From: an uncultured Prevotellaceae bacterium
GTDB taxonomy: Bacteria; Bacteroidota; Bacteroidia; Bacteroidales; Muribaculaceae
DNA length: 55,441 bases
Direction of reading: 5' to 3'
Assembly: GCA_947169265.1 (NCBI GenBank)
Contig: CAMVPC010000022.1
Coordinates: 1-55,441 of the forward strand
Shown here: one piece after another, positions 8,572 through 16,161 of the stretch
Position numbering within the stretch: the first letter of the stretch is position 1
Layout of the letters: each line of letters opens with the position of its first letter
Translations under genes and position numbers: made by a program
Notes under the pieces: model-generated
Told to the model about the DNA's origin: nothing
The model's input: only the letters and a program-made list of their open reading frames with translations
Database searches by the model: none

Positions 8572-8718
8572 GTTTTCATGGTATTAGTTTTTAAGGTTCT
8601 GAAATACCGGGCGTCGTGATGACGACTTTTATTTCATTTTGTTTTAAGGTTTATGTTAATGGTAAAAGGTTCATTAGTTAAGCAATCCTCGACAGCAATG
8701 CCGAGGATTCTTTTTTTA
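8572..8718 (+). ncRNA. Candidate small RNA of about 147 nt
   Basis: It is bounded by a -7 element (8559-8566) and an intrinsic terminator (8684-8718) and has no credible reading frame. Internal structure: GGTATT (8580) pairs with AATACC near 8603, then GTCGT-GATG-ACGAC forms a small hairpin near 8615, then an unstructured A/T-rich part, then the terminator stem. It could be a trans-acting RNA, a 6S-like RNA or the 3' end of a longer transcript. I cannot identify the family. Confidence 0.4.
8684..8718 (+). terminator. Intrinsic terminator
   Basis: AATCCTCG (8684-8691) pairs with CGAGGATT (8702-8709), followed by C and seven T. The T-tract is only on the plus strand. Confidence 0.8.
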
Positions 8719-8762
8719 GCCCATACGCGAGCCTGTGGTAAGTAACGGTTCACTTCGGGTGG

Positions 8763-9734
8763 TTACCGGGTCATGTCGGCGAGGCCGTCGGGGACGACGG
8801 GGTGGCCGTTGTCGTCGTGACGGGGGACGAAGCGCACGATTTTGCCCCTGCCGTCGATGAGTGTAATTTCCACGTCGGGCTTACCGTCCTTGTTGCAGCG
8901 CACCACGAGGGGCCGGCCGTCGTTGTTGTAGAGGCGCTCGCCGGTGGCGGTGTTCTTGACGGTCACTTTCATGTCGACGCTTGCGGGCAGAATGAGATAG
9001 ACCTCTTTGCCGTCGGTCGAAGCCTCCCAGGCATTCACGTCCTTGAAGGCCGCGTAATTCTTGTAGGGCTCGCTGCCGCGCATCGTCGAGAATGTGTGCC
9101 ATTCGCCCACGTAGGCCACCTGCGCCATGGCACCTGCCGTGGCAGCAGCCGGAGCGGCGTCAACCGGGGGCTCGCCGGCGATGAGTCCCTCGGCCAGTTC
9201 AGGTCCCACCGAGAGGTAAACAGCGTTGGGGTCGATGTCGTCGCGCTCGCTGGTGTCGAATTCGAAATAGAGCGTGGCGCACCGGTCGCCATAGAGGATA
9301 GTGCGCTGGTAAAAGTGTTTCTTACCCTTGTCGCCCTCAATGACAAACGAATTGTCATCGTCCATGTCGCTGTCGCTCACTGTGGCGCCACTGCTGTTAA
9401 AGTCGGCCAGTTGCCGCGCGAAGAGGTCCTCGAGCTGGGCGCCGCAAGTCTCGCCCCAAGCCCGCAGCGAGGCCACGCCGTCGGCCGAATGGCACTTGAA
9501 CCCGCGGTCACCGTCGCGCTCCATGTCGACAAACGAATTAGGGTAAGGTACCGAATAGCCCATCGAGGCGCTGTGGAAATAGGTAGTGCCCTGGCGCAAC
9601 GGGTGGGTAGCGTTGGCGATGTTGTCTTTTTCTTCGTCGGTGAAGGCCACGCCCTGGGGGGTATTGCCGTTGCCATTCTGCCGGCATGCGGCGAGCGCGA
9701 GTGCCGCGACTGTAATAAGGAGTAAACGTTTCAT
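8763..9734 (-). CDS. Lipoprotein of unknown function
   Basis: The frame opens at 9794, but the ATG at 9734 (MKRLLLITVAALALAAC) starts directly at a lipoprotein signal with lipobox ALAAC. This gives about 323 residues. An adjacent ATG at 9737 is equally possible. The mature protein has an N-terminal half (YFHSASMGYSVPYPNSF) that resembles proteins with a surface-protein stress/absorption domain, and a C-terminal half rich in Asp/Gly that ends HDDNGHPVVPDGLADMTR. No family is assigned. It is probably periplasm-facing on a membrane. Confidence 0.7.
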   Translation of the reverse strand: MKRLLLITVAALALAACRQNGNGNTPQGVAFTDEEKDNIANATHPLRQGTTYFHSASMGYSVPYPNSFVDMERDGDRGFKCHSADGVASLRAWGETCGAQLEDLFARQLADFNSSGATVSDSDMDDDNSFVIEGDKGKKHFYQRTILYGDRCATLYFEFDTSERDDIDPNAVYLSVGPELAEGLIAGEPPVDAAPAAATAGAMAQVAYVGEWHTFSTMRGSEPYKNYAAFKDVNAWEASTDGKEVYLILPASVDMKVTVKNTATGERLYNNDGRPLVVRCNKDGKPDVEITLIDGRGKIVRFVPRHDDNGHPVVPDGLADMTR

Positions 9735-9984
9735 CATAGCTACAAGCGTTTTTAAGTTAGCACATATCGAATAAGTGTGGTAGAGTTGCCACAAAATTAC
9801 ATATTTTCAAGGAGTTTGGCAACAAAGGGCGCAATTTTTCATTATTCGTGCCGCGCGGGTGTAACCTTATGTCGACATTAATATATATAGGTGGAGTGAG
9901 AGCCCAAGCGGCTCAAGCCTCAAGGGTCAAAAAAAAGTCAAGTATCACCAGTCCTCACAAAGGGGGCGCTAAAAAGAAACGATT

Positions 9985-10290
9985 ATGGAAACTTATCAAA
10001 ACACTTACTACCGTCAGGAGCAACAAGCACAGCAAATCATGCCTTACGAGCAACCGCAGTATTATCAGCCATACGGAGCCGCTCCCGCCTATTCCGAGCT
10101 CGAGCAGGAGGACCGCGACAAAGTGAATATAACGATAGCCATCGTCTCGTTCCTCGTTCCACTGGCCGGATGGATTATCAGCGCCCAGCAAAAACACGAA
10201 AAGCCCAACGCGGCCGGCATCTACAGCCAGTGTGCCTGGATAGGCTTCGTGCTCAACCTCACCATTCGTCTCATCATGGCCATCGCCTGA
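9985..10290 (+). CDS. Small two-span membrane protein
   Basis: 101 residues. A Gln/Tyr/Pro-rich hydrophilic head (QPQYYQPYG) precedes two hydrophobic segments: INITIAIVSFLVPLAGWII (near 48-66) and QCAWIGFVLNLTIRLIMAI (near 81-99). The layout matches small CD225/DUF-type membrane proteins and may be an envelope-associated accessory protein. The function is unknown. The perfect 19-bp hairpin at 10311-10357 follows 20 bp after the stop. Confidence 0.65.
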   Translation: METYQNTYYRQEQQAQQIMPYEQPQYYQPYGAAPAYSELEQEDRDKVNITIAIVSFLVPLAGWIISAQQKHEKPNAAGIYSQCAWIGFVLNLTIRLIMAIA

Positions 10291-10310
10291 AGCCTCACCC
10301 AATAAAAACG

Positions 10311-10357
10311 CTGATAAGCGCACTTTATCCACACGTGAGATAAAGTGCGCTTATCAG
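10311..10357 (-). terminator. Perfect 19-bp hairpin between convergent genes
   Basis: The arms 10311-10329 and 10339-10357 are perfectly complementary (CTGATAAGCGCACTTTATC). On the minus strand the stem is followed by CGTTTTT, so it most likely ends pepD transcription. Confidence 0.8.
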
Positions 10358-10398
10358 CTATTGGTTCGACCCCTCGGCGGGGTCACGTCAGTTCTTCG

Positions 10399-11856
10399 TT
10401 AGCCCTGGGCGATAGTGTGGAGCATAGCCACGGTGAAGTCCCAGAACTTTTGCACGGCGGGAATGTGCACGCGCTCCTTGGGCGAGTGGACGTCCTTGAG
10501 GGTGGGTCCGTAAGAGATCATCTCCATGTGGGGAGCTACCTTGAGGAACAGACCGCACTCGAGACCGGCGTGGATAGCTTCCACCGTGGGCTCGACGCCG
10601 TAGAGCTTCTTCCAGTCGGTGACGGCGATTTTGAGCAGCTTGCTTTCGGGGTTGGGTGCCCAACCCTGGTAGCCATCGGTGTGGCGCACTTCGCCACCGG
10701 CCATCTTGAAGAGGGTTTCGATGCGGTGAGCGAGCTCATACTTGCGGCTCTCGACGGCGCTACGTTGCGAGGTCACCACTTCGATCTTACCCGGCTCGAT
10801 AATCTTGACGCTGGCCAGGTTGGTCGACGTTTCGGTGAGGCCTTCCACGTCGAGGCTCATCGAAATCACGCCGTGAGGCACGACAAAGGCGGCGTTGATA
10901 ACGGCCTGTGCCACGGGACACTCGACAACGGTGGCGGGAGCATCGGCGGCCACACAGGTAATCTCCATGTCCTTTTCGCTGTGGCGATATTCGTCCTTGA
11001 GCTCGGCGGCCACGGTGTTAAACACGACGGCGAGCGTCTCTTTGTCCTCGGGCTTGACACCCACGACAGCCTCGGCGGTGTGGGCGATGGCGTTGCGCAG
11101 GTTACCGGCCTGGATATCGGCCAGCTTGAAACAGCACTTCTGTCCCAGTTCCCACAACAGGCGCACCATGAACTTGGTGGCGTTACCGCGCTCGAGGCCG
11201 ATGTCGGTGCCCGAGTGACCGCCCTGCAACTTGGCGATGCGCAGCTTGAAGTAGTTGAGGTCCTTGGGAGCCTCTTGCGGCGTGTAGCTAAAGGTGGCGA
11301 GCGTGTCGATACCGCCGGCGCAACCGATGGTGATGACGCCGTCGTCCTCGCTGTCCATGTTGAGCAAGTAGTCGCCCACAATCATGCCTTCGCCCACGTT
11401 GCTGGCGCCCGTGAGGCCCGTCTCCTCATCCACGGTGAAGAGGCCCTGGATGGCGCCCACCTTGAGGTCGGGGTCGATGAGGCAGGCCAGCGCGCCGGCC
11501 ATACCCATACCGTCGTCGGCGCCCAGCGTAGTACCGTTTGCACGCACCCATTCGCCCTCGACGATAGTCTGAATGGGGTCGGTATCAAAGTTGTGGTTGC
11601 TGCCGTCAACCTTCTCACACACCATGTCCATGTGAGCTTGCAGCACCACCTTCTTGGCATTCTCAAAGCCGGGAGCGGCGGGTCGCCACATGGCCACGTT
11701 GCCTATCTCGTCCACTTTATATTCCAAGCCGTGCTTTTGCGCGAAAGCGACCAGCCATTCACGAATCTTACCCTCTTTTTTTGAGGGACGGGGCACCTGG
11801 TTAATCTCATCGAAGATTTGCCACACGAGTGCCGGTTTCAAGTTTTTCATTTCCAT
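10399..11856 (-). CDS. pepD: Aminoacyl-histidine dipeptidase (M20 peptidase)
   Basis: 485 residues, typical of PepD. It hydrolyses Xaa-His dipeptides such as carnosine-type substrates in the cytoplasm, using two zinc ions. Zinc and catalytic motifs are in order: QAHMDMV (His and Asp), GADDGMG (bridging Asp), TVDEETG (Glu-Glu, base and ligand), LLNMDSED (Asp). No signal peptide. The start MEMKNLKPALVWQIFDEI is the usual family N-terminus; MKNLKP two codons later is also possible. Confidence 0.92.
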   Translation of the reverse strand: MEMKNLKPALVWQIFDEINQVPRPSKKEGKIREWLVAFAQKHGLEYKVDEIGNVAMWRPAAPGFENAKKVVLQAHMDMVCEKVDGSNHNFDTDPIQTIVEGEWVRANGTTLGADDGMGMAGALACLIDPDLKVGAIQGLFTVDEETGLTGASNVGEGMIVGDYLLNMDSEDDGVITIGCAGGIDTLATFSYTPQEAPKDLNYFKLRIAKLQGGHSGTDIGLERGNATKFMVRLLWELGQKCCFKLADIQAGNLRNAIAHTAEAVVGVKPEDKETLAVVFNTVAAELKDEYRHSEKDMEITCVAADAPATVVECPVAQAVINAAFVVPHGVISMSLDVEGLTETSTNLASVKIIEPGKIEVVTSQRSAVESRKYELAHRIETLFKMAGGEVRHTDGYQGWAPNPESKLLKIAVTDWKKLYGVEPTVEAIHAGLECGLFLKVAPHMEMISYGPTLKDVHSPKERVHIPAVQKFWDFTVAMLHTIAQG

Positions 11857-12002
11857 ATTCGCTAATAATAAAAAAAAGGTTGTTATGTAACAAAAATTAT
11901 AAGTTTTCGCCTCTAAGTGAAATAATTGTTAAATCACTCTCTTTGGTGTCGCTAAATTACAAAATTTATTTGAAATAAGTGGCATAACCGCCAAATCTTT
12001 TT

Positions 12003-12010
12003 TAATTTTG
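12003..12010 (+). promoter_or_regulatory. -7 element before the small membrane protein gene
   Basis: TAATTTTG, 22 bp before the ATG at 12033. The only upstream TTTG (11969-11972) is at too wide a spacing, so the -33 box is weak. Confidence 0.45.
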
Positions 12011-12032
12011 CACGCAATTTGTAAGACGCAAG

Positions 12033-12203
12033 ATGAAACTGGCACTCGTCACAATCGGGCTAACCGCTTTAGCCACAGCGCTTTTGGGCATAAAAGTGTT
12101 CTTCTTCAAGAACGGACGCTTTCCTAACACCCACATCCATAGCAACCCCGAGATGAGAAAACGCGGAATCACTTGCGCGCGCGACAAAGACTACAACAAA
12201 TAA
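12033..12203 (+). CDS. Small conserved Bacteroidales membrane protein (56 residues)
   Basis: ATG at 12033, stop TAA at 12201-12203. It begins MKLALVTIGLTALATALLG, a single membrane span, and continues FFFKNGRFPNTHIHSNPEMR and ITCARDKDYNK. The GRFPNTH...N..(M/L)RKRGITC signature matches small Bacteroidales proteins I recall, though no search was done. It lies 24 bp before the OmpH-like lipoprotein, so they may be co-transcribed. Function unknown; it is short enough to be missed by automatic callers. Confidence 0.7.
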   Translation: MKLALVTIGLTALATALLGIKVFFFKNGRFPNTHIHSNPEMRKRGITCARDKDYNK

Positions 12204-12227
12204 AACGCAACTGATAACTAAATCGAC

Positions 12228-12827
12228 ATGACCAAACGTAACAAATGGGCCTCAGTGGCCATCCTCCTCGTGGCGGCGCTCGCCACCGTCACAGCCTGCA
12301 ACAACGACACCGACAAGACCAAGCCGGCCCTGCCGCGCGGCGAGAACGAGCAAGTGGGTATCCGTTACATTGACGAAGACAGCCTCTTCGAGCACTACAA
12401 CCTTGCCAAGGACTTCAGCGAGAGCATGTTGCGCCAGCAAAATCTCCTCGACCAGACCGCCAAGCAGCGCGAGCAGGCCATCACCAATTTTGCCAAGGGC
12501 ATGCAACAAAAATACCAAAACAACCAGTACCTCTCGCAAGAGGCCATGGCCGCCGACGAGCAAAAGCTGAACCAAATGCGCGACGCCGCCGAGCAAGAGT
12601 TGGCCAAGATGCAGCAAGACATGCTCAACGAGCAGCAGCAAAACGCCAAGCAGGTGAACGACTCGGTCGAGAACTTCCTCAAGGACTATGCCAAGGAGAA
12701 GGGTTACGAAATCATCCTGCGCAAGCAGGCCGCCATGTATATCGACGAAAAATATGACATCACCGACGAGGTGGTAAAGGGCCTCAACAAGCGCTACAAC
12801 AAGGTAGAGCCCAAGAAGGAGCAGTAA
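12228..12827 (+). CDS. OmpH/Skp-family periplasmic chaperone-like lipoprotein
   Basis: 199 residues. The N-terminus MTKRNKWASVAILLVAALAT leads to a lipobox VTAC (Cys24). The mature part begins GIRYIDEDSLFEHYN, typical of the OmpH fold start. A long Gln/Ala/Glu-rich coiled-coil segment (residues ~75-150) follows, then YDITDEVVKGLNKRYNK. Skp-like proteins hold outer-membrane proteins in the periplasm. Here lipidation would anchor the chaperone. Free Skp is not lipidated, so this is a family-level call. It ends at a hairpin shared with another locus (12857-12890). Confidence 0.75.
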   Translation: MTKRNKWASVAILLVAALATVTACNNDTDKTKPALPRGENEQVGIRYIDEDSLFEHYNLAKDFSESMLRQQNLLDQTAKQREQAITNFAKGMQQKYQNNQYLSQEAMAADEQKLNQMRDAAEQELAKMQQDMLNEQQQNAKQVNDSVENFLKDYAKEKGYEIILRKQAAMYIDEKYDITDEVVKGLNKRYNKVEPKKEQ

Positions 12828-12856
12828 CGCGCTCCTCGCCCACCCCCACAATACCG

Positions 12857-12890
12857 CGCGGGGACGAAGCCGTTTGGCTCCGCCCCCGCG
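12857..12890. terminator. GC-rich hairpin between convergent genes; shared with 30671-30702
   Basis: CGCGGGG (12857-12863) pairs with CCCCGCG (12884-12890), with inner AGCC-GTTT-GGCT. A short T run follows on the plus side. A related hairpin with the same ACAATACCGCGCGGGG flank occurs in the opposite orientation at 30671-30702. Confidence 0.6.
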
Positions 12891-12896
12891 ACAGTT

Positions 12897-13778
12897 TTAT
12901 TCCTTGAAGGGCTTGATTTGGTAATCGCCCCAATAGGAGTCGTGATAGTAGTCGTCGACGCTTATCGGGTCGACATAGATGGTGATGCCGCGCGGGAACA
13001 TGCGGTCGTCGCCCTGCGGCGGCGTCAACGCCTCGCAACGCACACTCTCCAGCACCTCGCAGCCATCGAAGGCACGCTCGCCCACCCTCTTCACCTTTTC
13101 GGGGAGGAGCACCTCGGTGAGGCCCGTGCCGGCGAAAGCGCCGCCACCTACCACCCTCACTTTGGCTGGAAGTTCGACCACCGTCAGGCCCACACATCCC
13201 TTGAAAGCGCCGGCACCGATTTCTCTCACCGTGGCGGGCAACGTGAGGGAGACAAGCCCCGCGCAACCCTCAAAAGCGCCGTCGCTCACGCCGTTGAGCG
13301 AGGCGGGAAGGTTCACCGTCGCCAGGCCGGCGCAACCCTTAAAGGCATTCGCGCCCATCTCTTTCAAAGCGTCGGGCAGGGCCACCGCCTTCAAGGCCGC
13401 GCAGTCCTCGAAAGCCCCGTTGCCTATTTCCTTAAGTCCCTCGGGAAGAGTAATCGAAGTGAGCGCCGCACAGCCCTCGAAAGCGTGCGGCTTAATCGTG
13501 GTCACCGAAGCCGGGATAGCTACCGAGGTAAGCTCGGCGCAACGCGCGAACGCGTTCATCGCCACCATCGTCACGGGATAAGTAACGCCATCAATGGTCA
13601 CACTTTCGGGTATGCGCAACACGCCGCTCAACGAGGCGTCCTCCTTGCTTACCCTCACCGTTTTATTATCGGGGTTGATATCATAACACAGCCCGTCGAT
13701 TACAATCGTGGCCGCGCTTGCCAACTGAGGAACAGCGACAAGCATCAGGATTAAGTTCAACAATTTCTTTTTCAGCAT
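12897..13778 (-). CDS. Secreted BspA-like leucine-rich repeat protein
   Basis: 293 residues with a signal peptide (MLKKKLLNLILMLVAVPQLASA). About eight consecutive LRR_5 units follow with the phrase (A)F-x-GC(A)-x-L-x-x-(V/I)-x-LP-x-x(L/V)-x-x-(I/M)-G-x-x-AF. There is no dockerin tail, unlike the LRR protein at 1923. It ends YYHDSYWGDYQIKPFKE. The expected place is the cell surface or outside. It is the only non-operon gene between the convergent hairpin at 12857 and the DUF58 gene. Confidence 0.85.
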   Translation of the reverse strand: MLKKKLLNLILMLVAVPQLASAATIVIDGLCYDINPDNKTVRVSKEDASLSGVLRIPESVTIDGVTYPVTMVAMNAFARCAELTSVAIPASVTTIKPHAFEGCAALTSITLPEGLKEIGNGAFEDCAALKAVALPDALKEMGANAFKGCAGLATVNLPASLNGVSDGAFEGCAGLVSLTLPATVREIGAGAFKGCVGLTVVELPAKVRVVGGGAFAGTGLTEVLLPEKVKRVGERAFDGCEVLESVRCEALTPPQGDDRMFPRGITIYVDPISVDDYYHDSYWGDYQIKPFKE

Positions 13779-13806
13779 AGTAATAATTTTAATTGGGGTT
13801 ATTCAC

Positions 13807-13835
13807 AAAGCTCGAAGCTCAAAGCTCAAAACGCT
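13807..13835 (-). repeat. GAGC-type dispersed short repeat, copy 4
   Basis: AAAGCTCGAAGCTCAAAGCTC run in the gap between the LRR gene and the DUF58 gene. Its last two bases overlap the DUF58 stop. Confidence 0.5.
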
Positions 13836-15141
13836 AAAATAGGTGTCGAGATTTCATCTCGAGATACTTATTGATAAGATCCACCGAGAGATCCTGCGGG
13901 CGCGTGAGTAGCGAGTAGATGCCGTGCTGCCGCAGCGTGGAGACAATGAGTTGCTTTTCCGAGACCAGCTTCTCGCCTATCACCTGACAATAATAGTCGC
14001 GCATTGACGACGGCCTCTCCTTCACCAGCGCATCAAGCTCAGGGTCCTCAAAGAACACCACCAGCAGGCGATGGCGATGGTTGAGCTGCCGCAAGAACGG
14101 CAACTGCCGCATCATGGCGTTAAAGCTCAAGAAATTAGTGTAGAGGATGAAGAGGCTGCGCTTGTTGAGCATGCGCATCGTGTTGACGCACAACTCCGAC
14201 AGGTCGGTCTCACCGAACGTCGTTTCCTGGCCGTAGAGGGCATCGAGGATGAGCCGCATCTGCTTGGGACCGCGCCCTGGCTTGACGTAGGTGTCGAGTT
14301 GCTTCTCAATGGTGACGAGCCCCGCATTATCGGCCTTCAAGGTGGCGATGTGAGAGATGACAAGCGAGGCATTGATGGCATAGTCAAGCAGGGTCATGCC
14401 CTCGAAAGCTTGCTGCATGACGCGCCCCTTGTCGATGACGCTGATGACCTGCTGCGAGCGCTCGTCCTGATACACGTTGACCATGAGTTGGCTGCGGCGC
14501 GCCGTGGCCTTCCAGTTGATGGTTCGGTAGTCATCGCCCGTCACATAGTCCTTGATTTGTTCAAACTCGGTTTGGTTGCCCGGACGGCGGATACGTTTCA
14601 GTCCCGTGAGCGTGAGGTTATTGTGGATGGCCATCAGCTCATACTGCCGCAACTTCAAGTAAGACGGATATACCTTCACGTCCTGCGGCTCGCCGCAGTT
14701 GAAACGCCGCTTCGCCAAGCCCAGCGGTGTGCTCACGAAGGCGCGCACCAGCCCGAAGCCATAGATGCCACGCCGTGTGGGATGCAGCATATAGCGCACC
14801 ACGGCATCGCCGCGCCGCGCTATTTTTTTCTTGTAAGAGATGTCGCGCCGCTCAAACACTACGGGAGCCTCGTCGATAACTTCGACATTCACTGCCAGGC
14901 GATAAGTGCTTGTGAGGGTGATTTTCACCTTGTTCTCGTCACCGTTACTCATCAGCTTGCCCACCTTGCGGCGCCCTGTGACACGGCCACTATAGAGCAG
15001 CGCCAGGTCAAGGAGCAAGAGAAACGCCACAAAGCCCAACAGCCCCACCCCAATGGTGAACGCCATCGGCCAAAAGTGTCCCGCCACCATCGCCAGGGCA
15101 GCCAGCACTGCAAGTATATAGAAACGCCGCGATAAGAACAT
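13834..15141 (-). CDS. DUF58-domain membrane protein
   Basis: 435 residues. Two membrane spans lie at the N-terminus (FYILAVLAALAMVAGHFWP and IGVGLLGFVAFLLLLDLAL). A DUF58 core follows, with DDYRTINWKATARRSQLMV and YQDERSQQV, near residues 220-245 by position. DUF58 proteins are partners of MoxR-type ATPases and carry a von Willebrand-like fold. The gene is the last of the minus-strand operon and lies 22 bp after the MoxR stop. Confidence 0.85.
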   Translation of the reverse strand: MFLSRRFYILAVLAALAMVAGHFWPMAFTIGVGLLGFVAFLLLLDLALLYSGRVTGRRKVGKLMSNGDENKVKITLTSTYRLAVNVEVIDEAPVVFERRDISYKKKIARRGDAVVRYMLHPTRRGIYGFGLVRAFVSTPLGLAKRRFNCGEPQDVKVYPSYLKLRQYELMAIHNNLTLTGLKRIRRPGNQTEFEQIKDYVTGDDYRTINWKATARRSQLMVNVYQDERSQQVISVIDKGRVMQQAFEGMTLLDYAINASLVISHIATLKADNAGLVTIEKQLDTYVKPGRGPKQMRLILDALYGQETTFGETDLSELCVNTMRMLNKRSLFILYTNFLSFNAMMRQLPFLRQLNHRHRLLVVFFEDPELDALVKERPSSMRDYYCQVIGEKLVSEKQLIVSTLRQHGIYSLLTRPQDLSVDLINKYLEMKSRHLF

Positions 15142-15163
15142 TGTTCTAATGAGGAATTAGGAA

Positions 15164-16141
15164 TTACTTTGGCACTTCCACACGCTCGAGGAGCGTGGTC
15201 ACCAGGCGACTCACGGTGAAGCCCTGCATCTCGGCGTCGGCAGTGAGGATGAGTCGGTGCTCAAGCACGGGTGGGAACACAAACTTGATATCGTCGGGGG
15301 TGACGAAGTCGCGGCCCATGAGGAGCGCATGGGCCTTGGTGGCCAGCAGCACGTTGATGGAGGCACGCGGCGATGCGCCCAGATGTACCGAAGGACTGAT
15401 GCGCGTCTGCATCGCCACTTGCGCAATGTACCTCAGCAGCGACAGGTCAACCACCACCTTGTTCATGAGGCTGCGCAGTTGCAACAACTCGGCCATAGTG
15501 ATGGCCGGTTGCACCTGCTCCAGCTTGGTGAACGCCGAACTCGTGTGGTGACGCATAAGAATCTCCACCTCCTCGTCGACATTGGGATAGCCCATCACCA
15601 CCTTCATCATGAAGCGGTCGAGCTGAGCCTCGGGCAAGCGGTAAGTACCTTCCTGCTCAATGGGGTTCTGCGTGGCCAGCACGGTGTAGAGGGGCGACAT
15701 CTTGCGCGTGACGCCGTCGACGGTGCACTGCCGCTCCTCCATGACCTCAAACATGGCGGCCTGCGTCTTGGCGGGCGCGCGGTTGATTTCGTCGGCCAGG
15801 ACGATATTCGAGAAAATGGGGCCGGCGTGGTAGTCAAACTCTTGGGTCTTCATGTTGAACACATTGGTGCCCAGCACGTCGCTCGGCATGAGGTCGGGCG
15901 TGAACTGAATGCGGCTGAAGTCGGCCTCCACAAGGCGCGCGAGCAGCCTGGCCAGCAGGGTCTTAGCGACACCGGGCACACCCTCGAGCAAGACGTGACC
16001 ATCGGCGATGAGAGCCGTCAACAAAAGTTCCACTGCGCGGTCCTGCCCCACTATCACGCTGACGATTTGTTGCCTGAGCAAGTTGATTTTCTCTTGAAAC
16101 GTGCTCAAGTCAATACGCTGATATTCGTTTTGATATTCCAT
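15164..16141 (-). CDS. MoxR-family AAA+ ATPase
   Basis: 325 residues from the ATG at 16141 (MEYQNEYQRI). The frame opens further upstream, but the residues before that ATG (MWRRRHRRQG...) are low-complexity and read through the neighbouring gene, so this start is favoured. Walker A is GVPGVAKT (54-61) and Walker B is LADEINR. MoxR ATPases act as chaperones that load or activate VWA/DUF58 partner proteins. The partner is the adjacent DUF58 gene. It lies 20 bp after the DUF4350 gene. Confidence 0.92.
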   Translation of the reverse strand: MEYQNEYQRIDLSTFQEKINLLRQQIVSVIVGQDRAVELLLTALIADGHVLLEGVPGVAKTLLARLLARLVEADFSRIQFTPDLMPSDVLGTNVFNMKTQEFDYHAGPIFSNIVLADEINRAPAKTQAAMFEVMEERQCTVDGVTRKMSPLYTVLATQNPIEQEGTYRLPEAQLDRFMMKVVMGYPNVDEEVEILMRHHTSSAFTKLEQVQPAITMAELLQLRSLMNKVVVDLSLLRYIAQVAMQTRISPSVHLGASPRASINVLLATKAHALLMGRDFVTPDDIKFVFPPVLEHRLILTADAEMQGFTVSRLVTTLLERVEVPK

Positions 16142-16161
16142 AGCTATATTATTAGGTGTGA

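Noticed and set aside
10311-10395. T-arm-like GGTTCGACCCC after the pepD hairpin
   Set aside because: No matching acceptor stem, anticodon arm or tRNA length; it is flanking sequence of the terminator.
10345-11784. 479-codon plus-strand frame across pepD
   Set aside because: It is the antisense shadow of a high-GC gene with complete M20 motifs.
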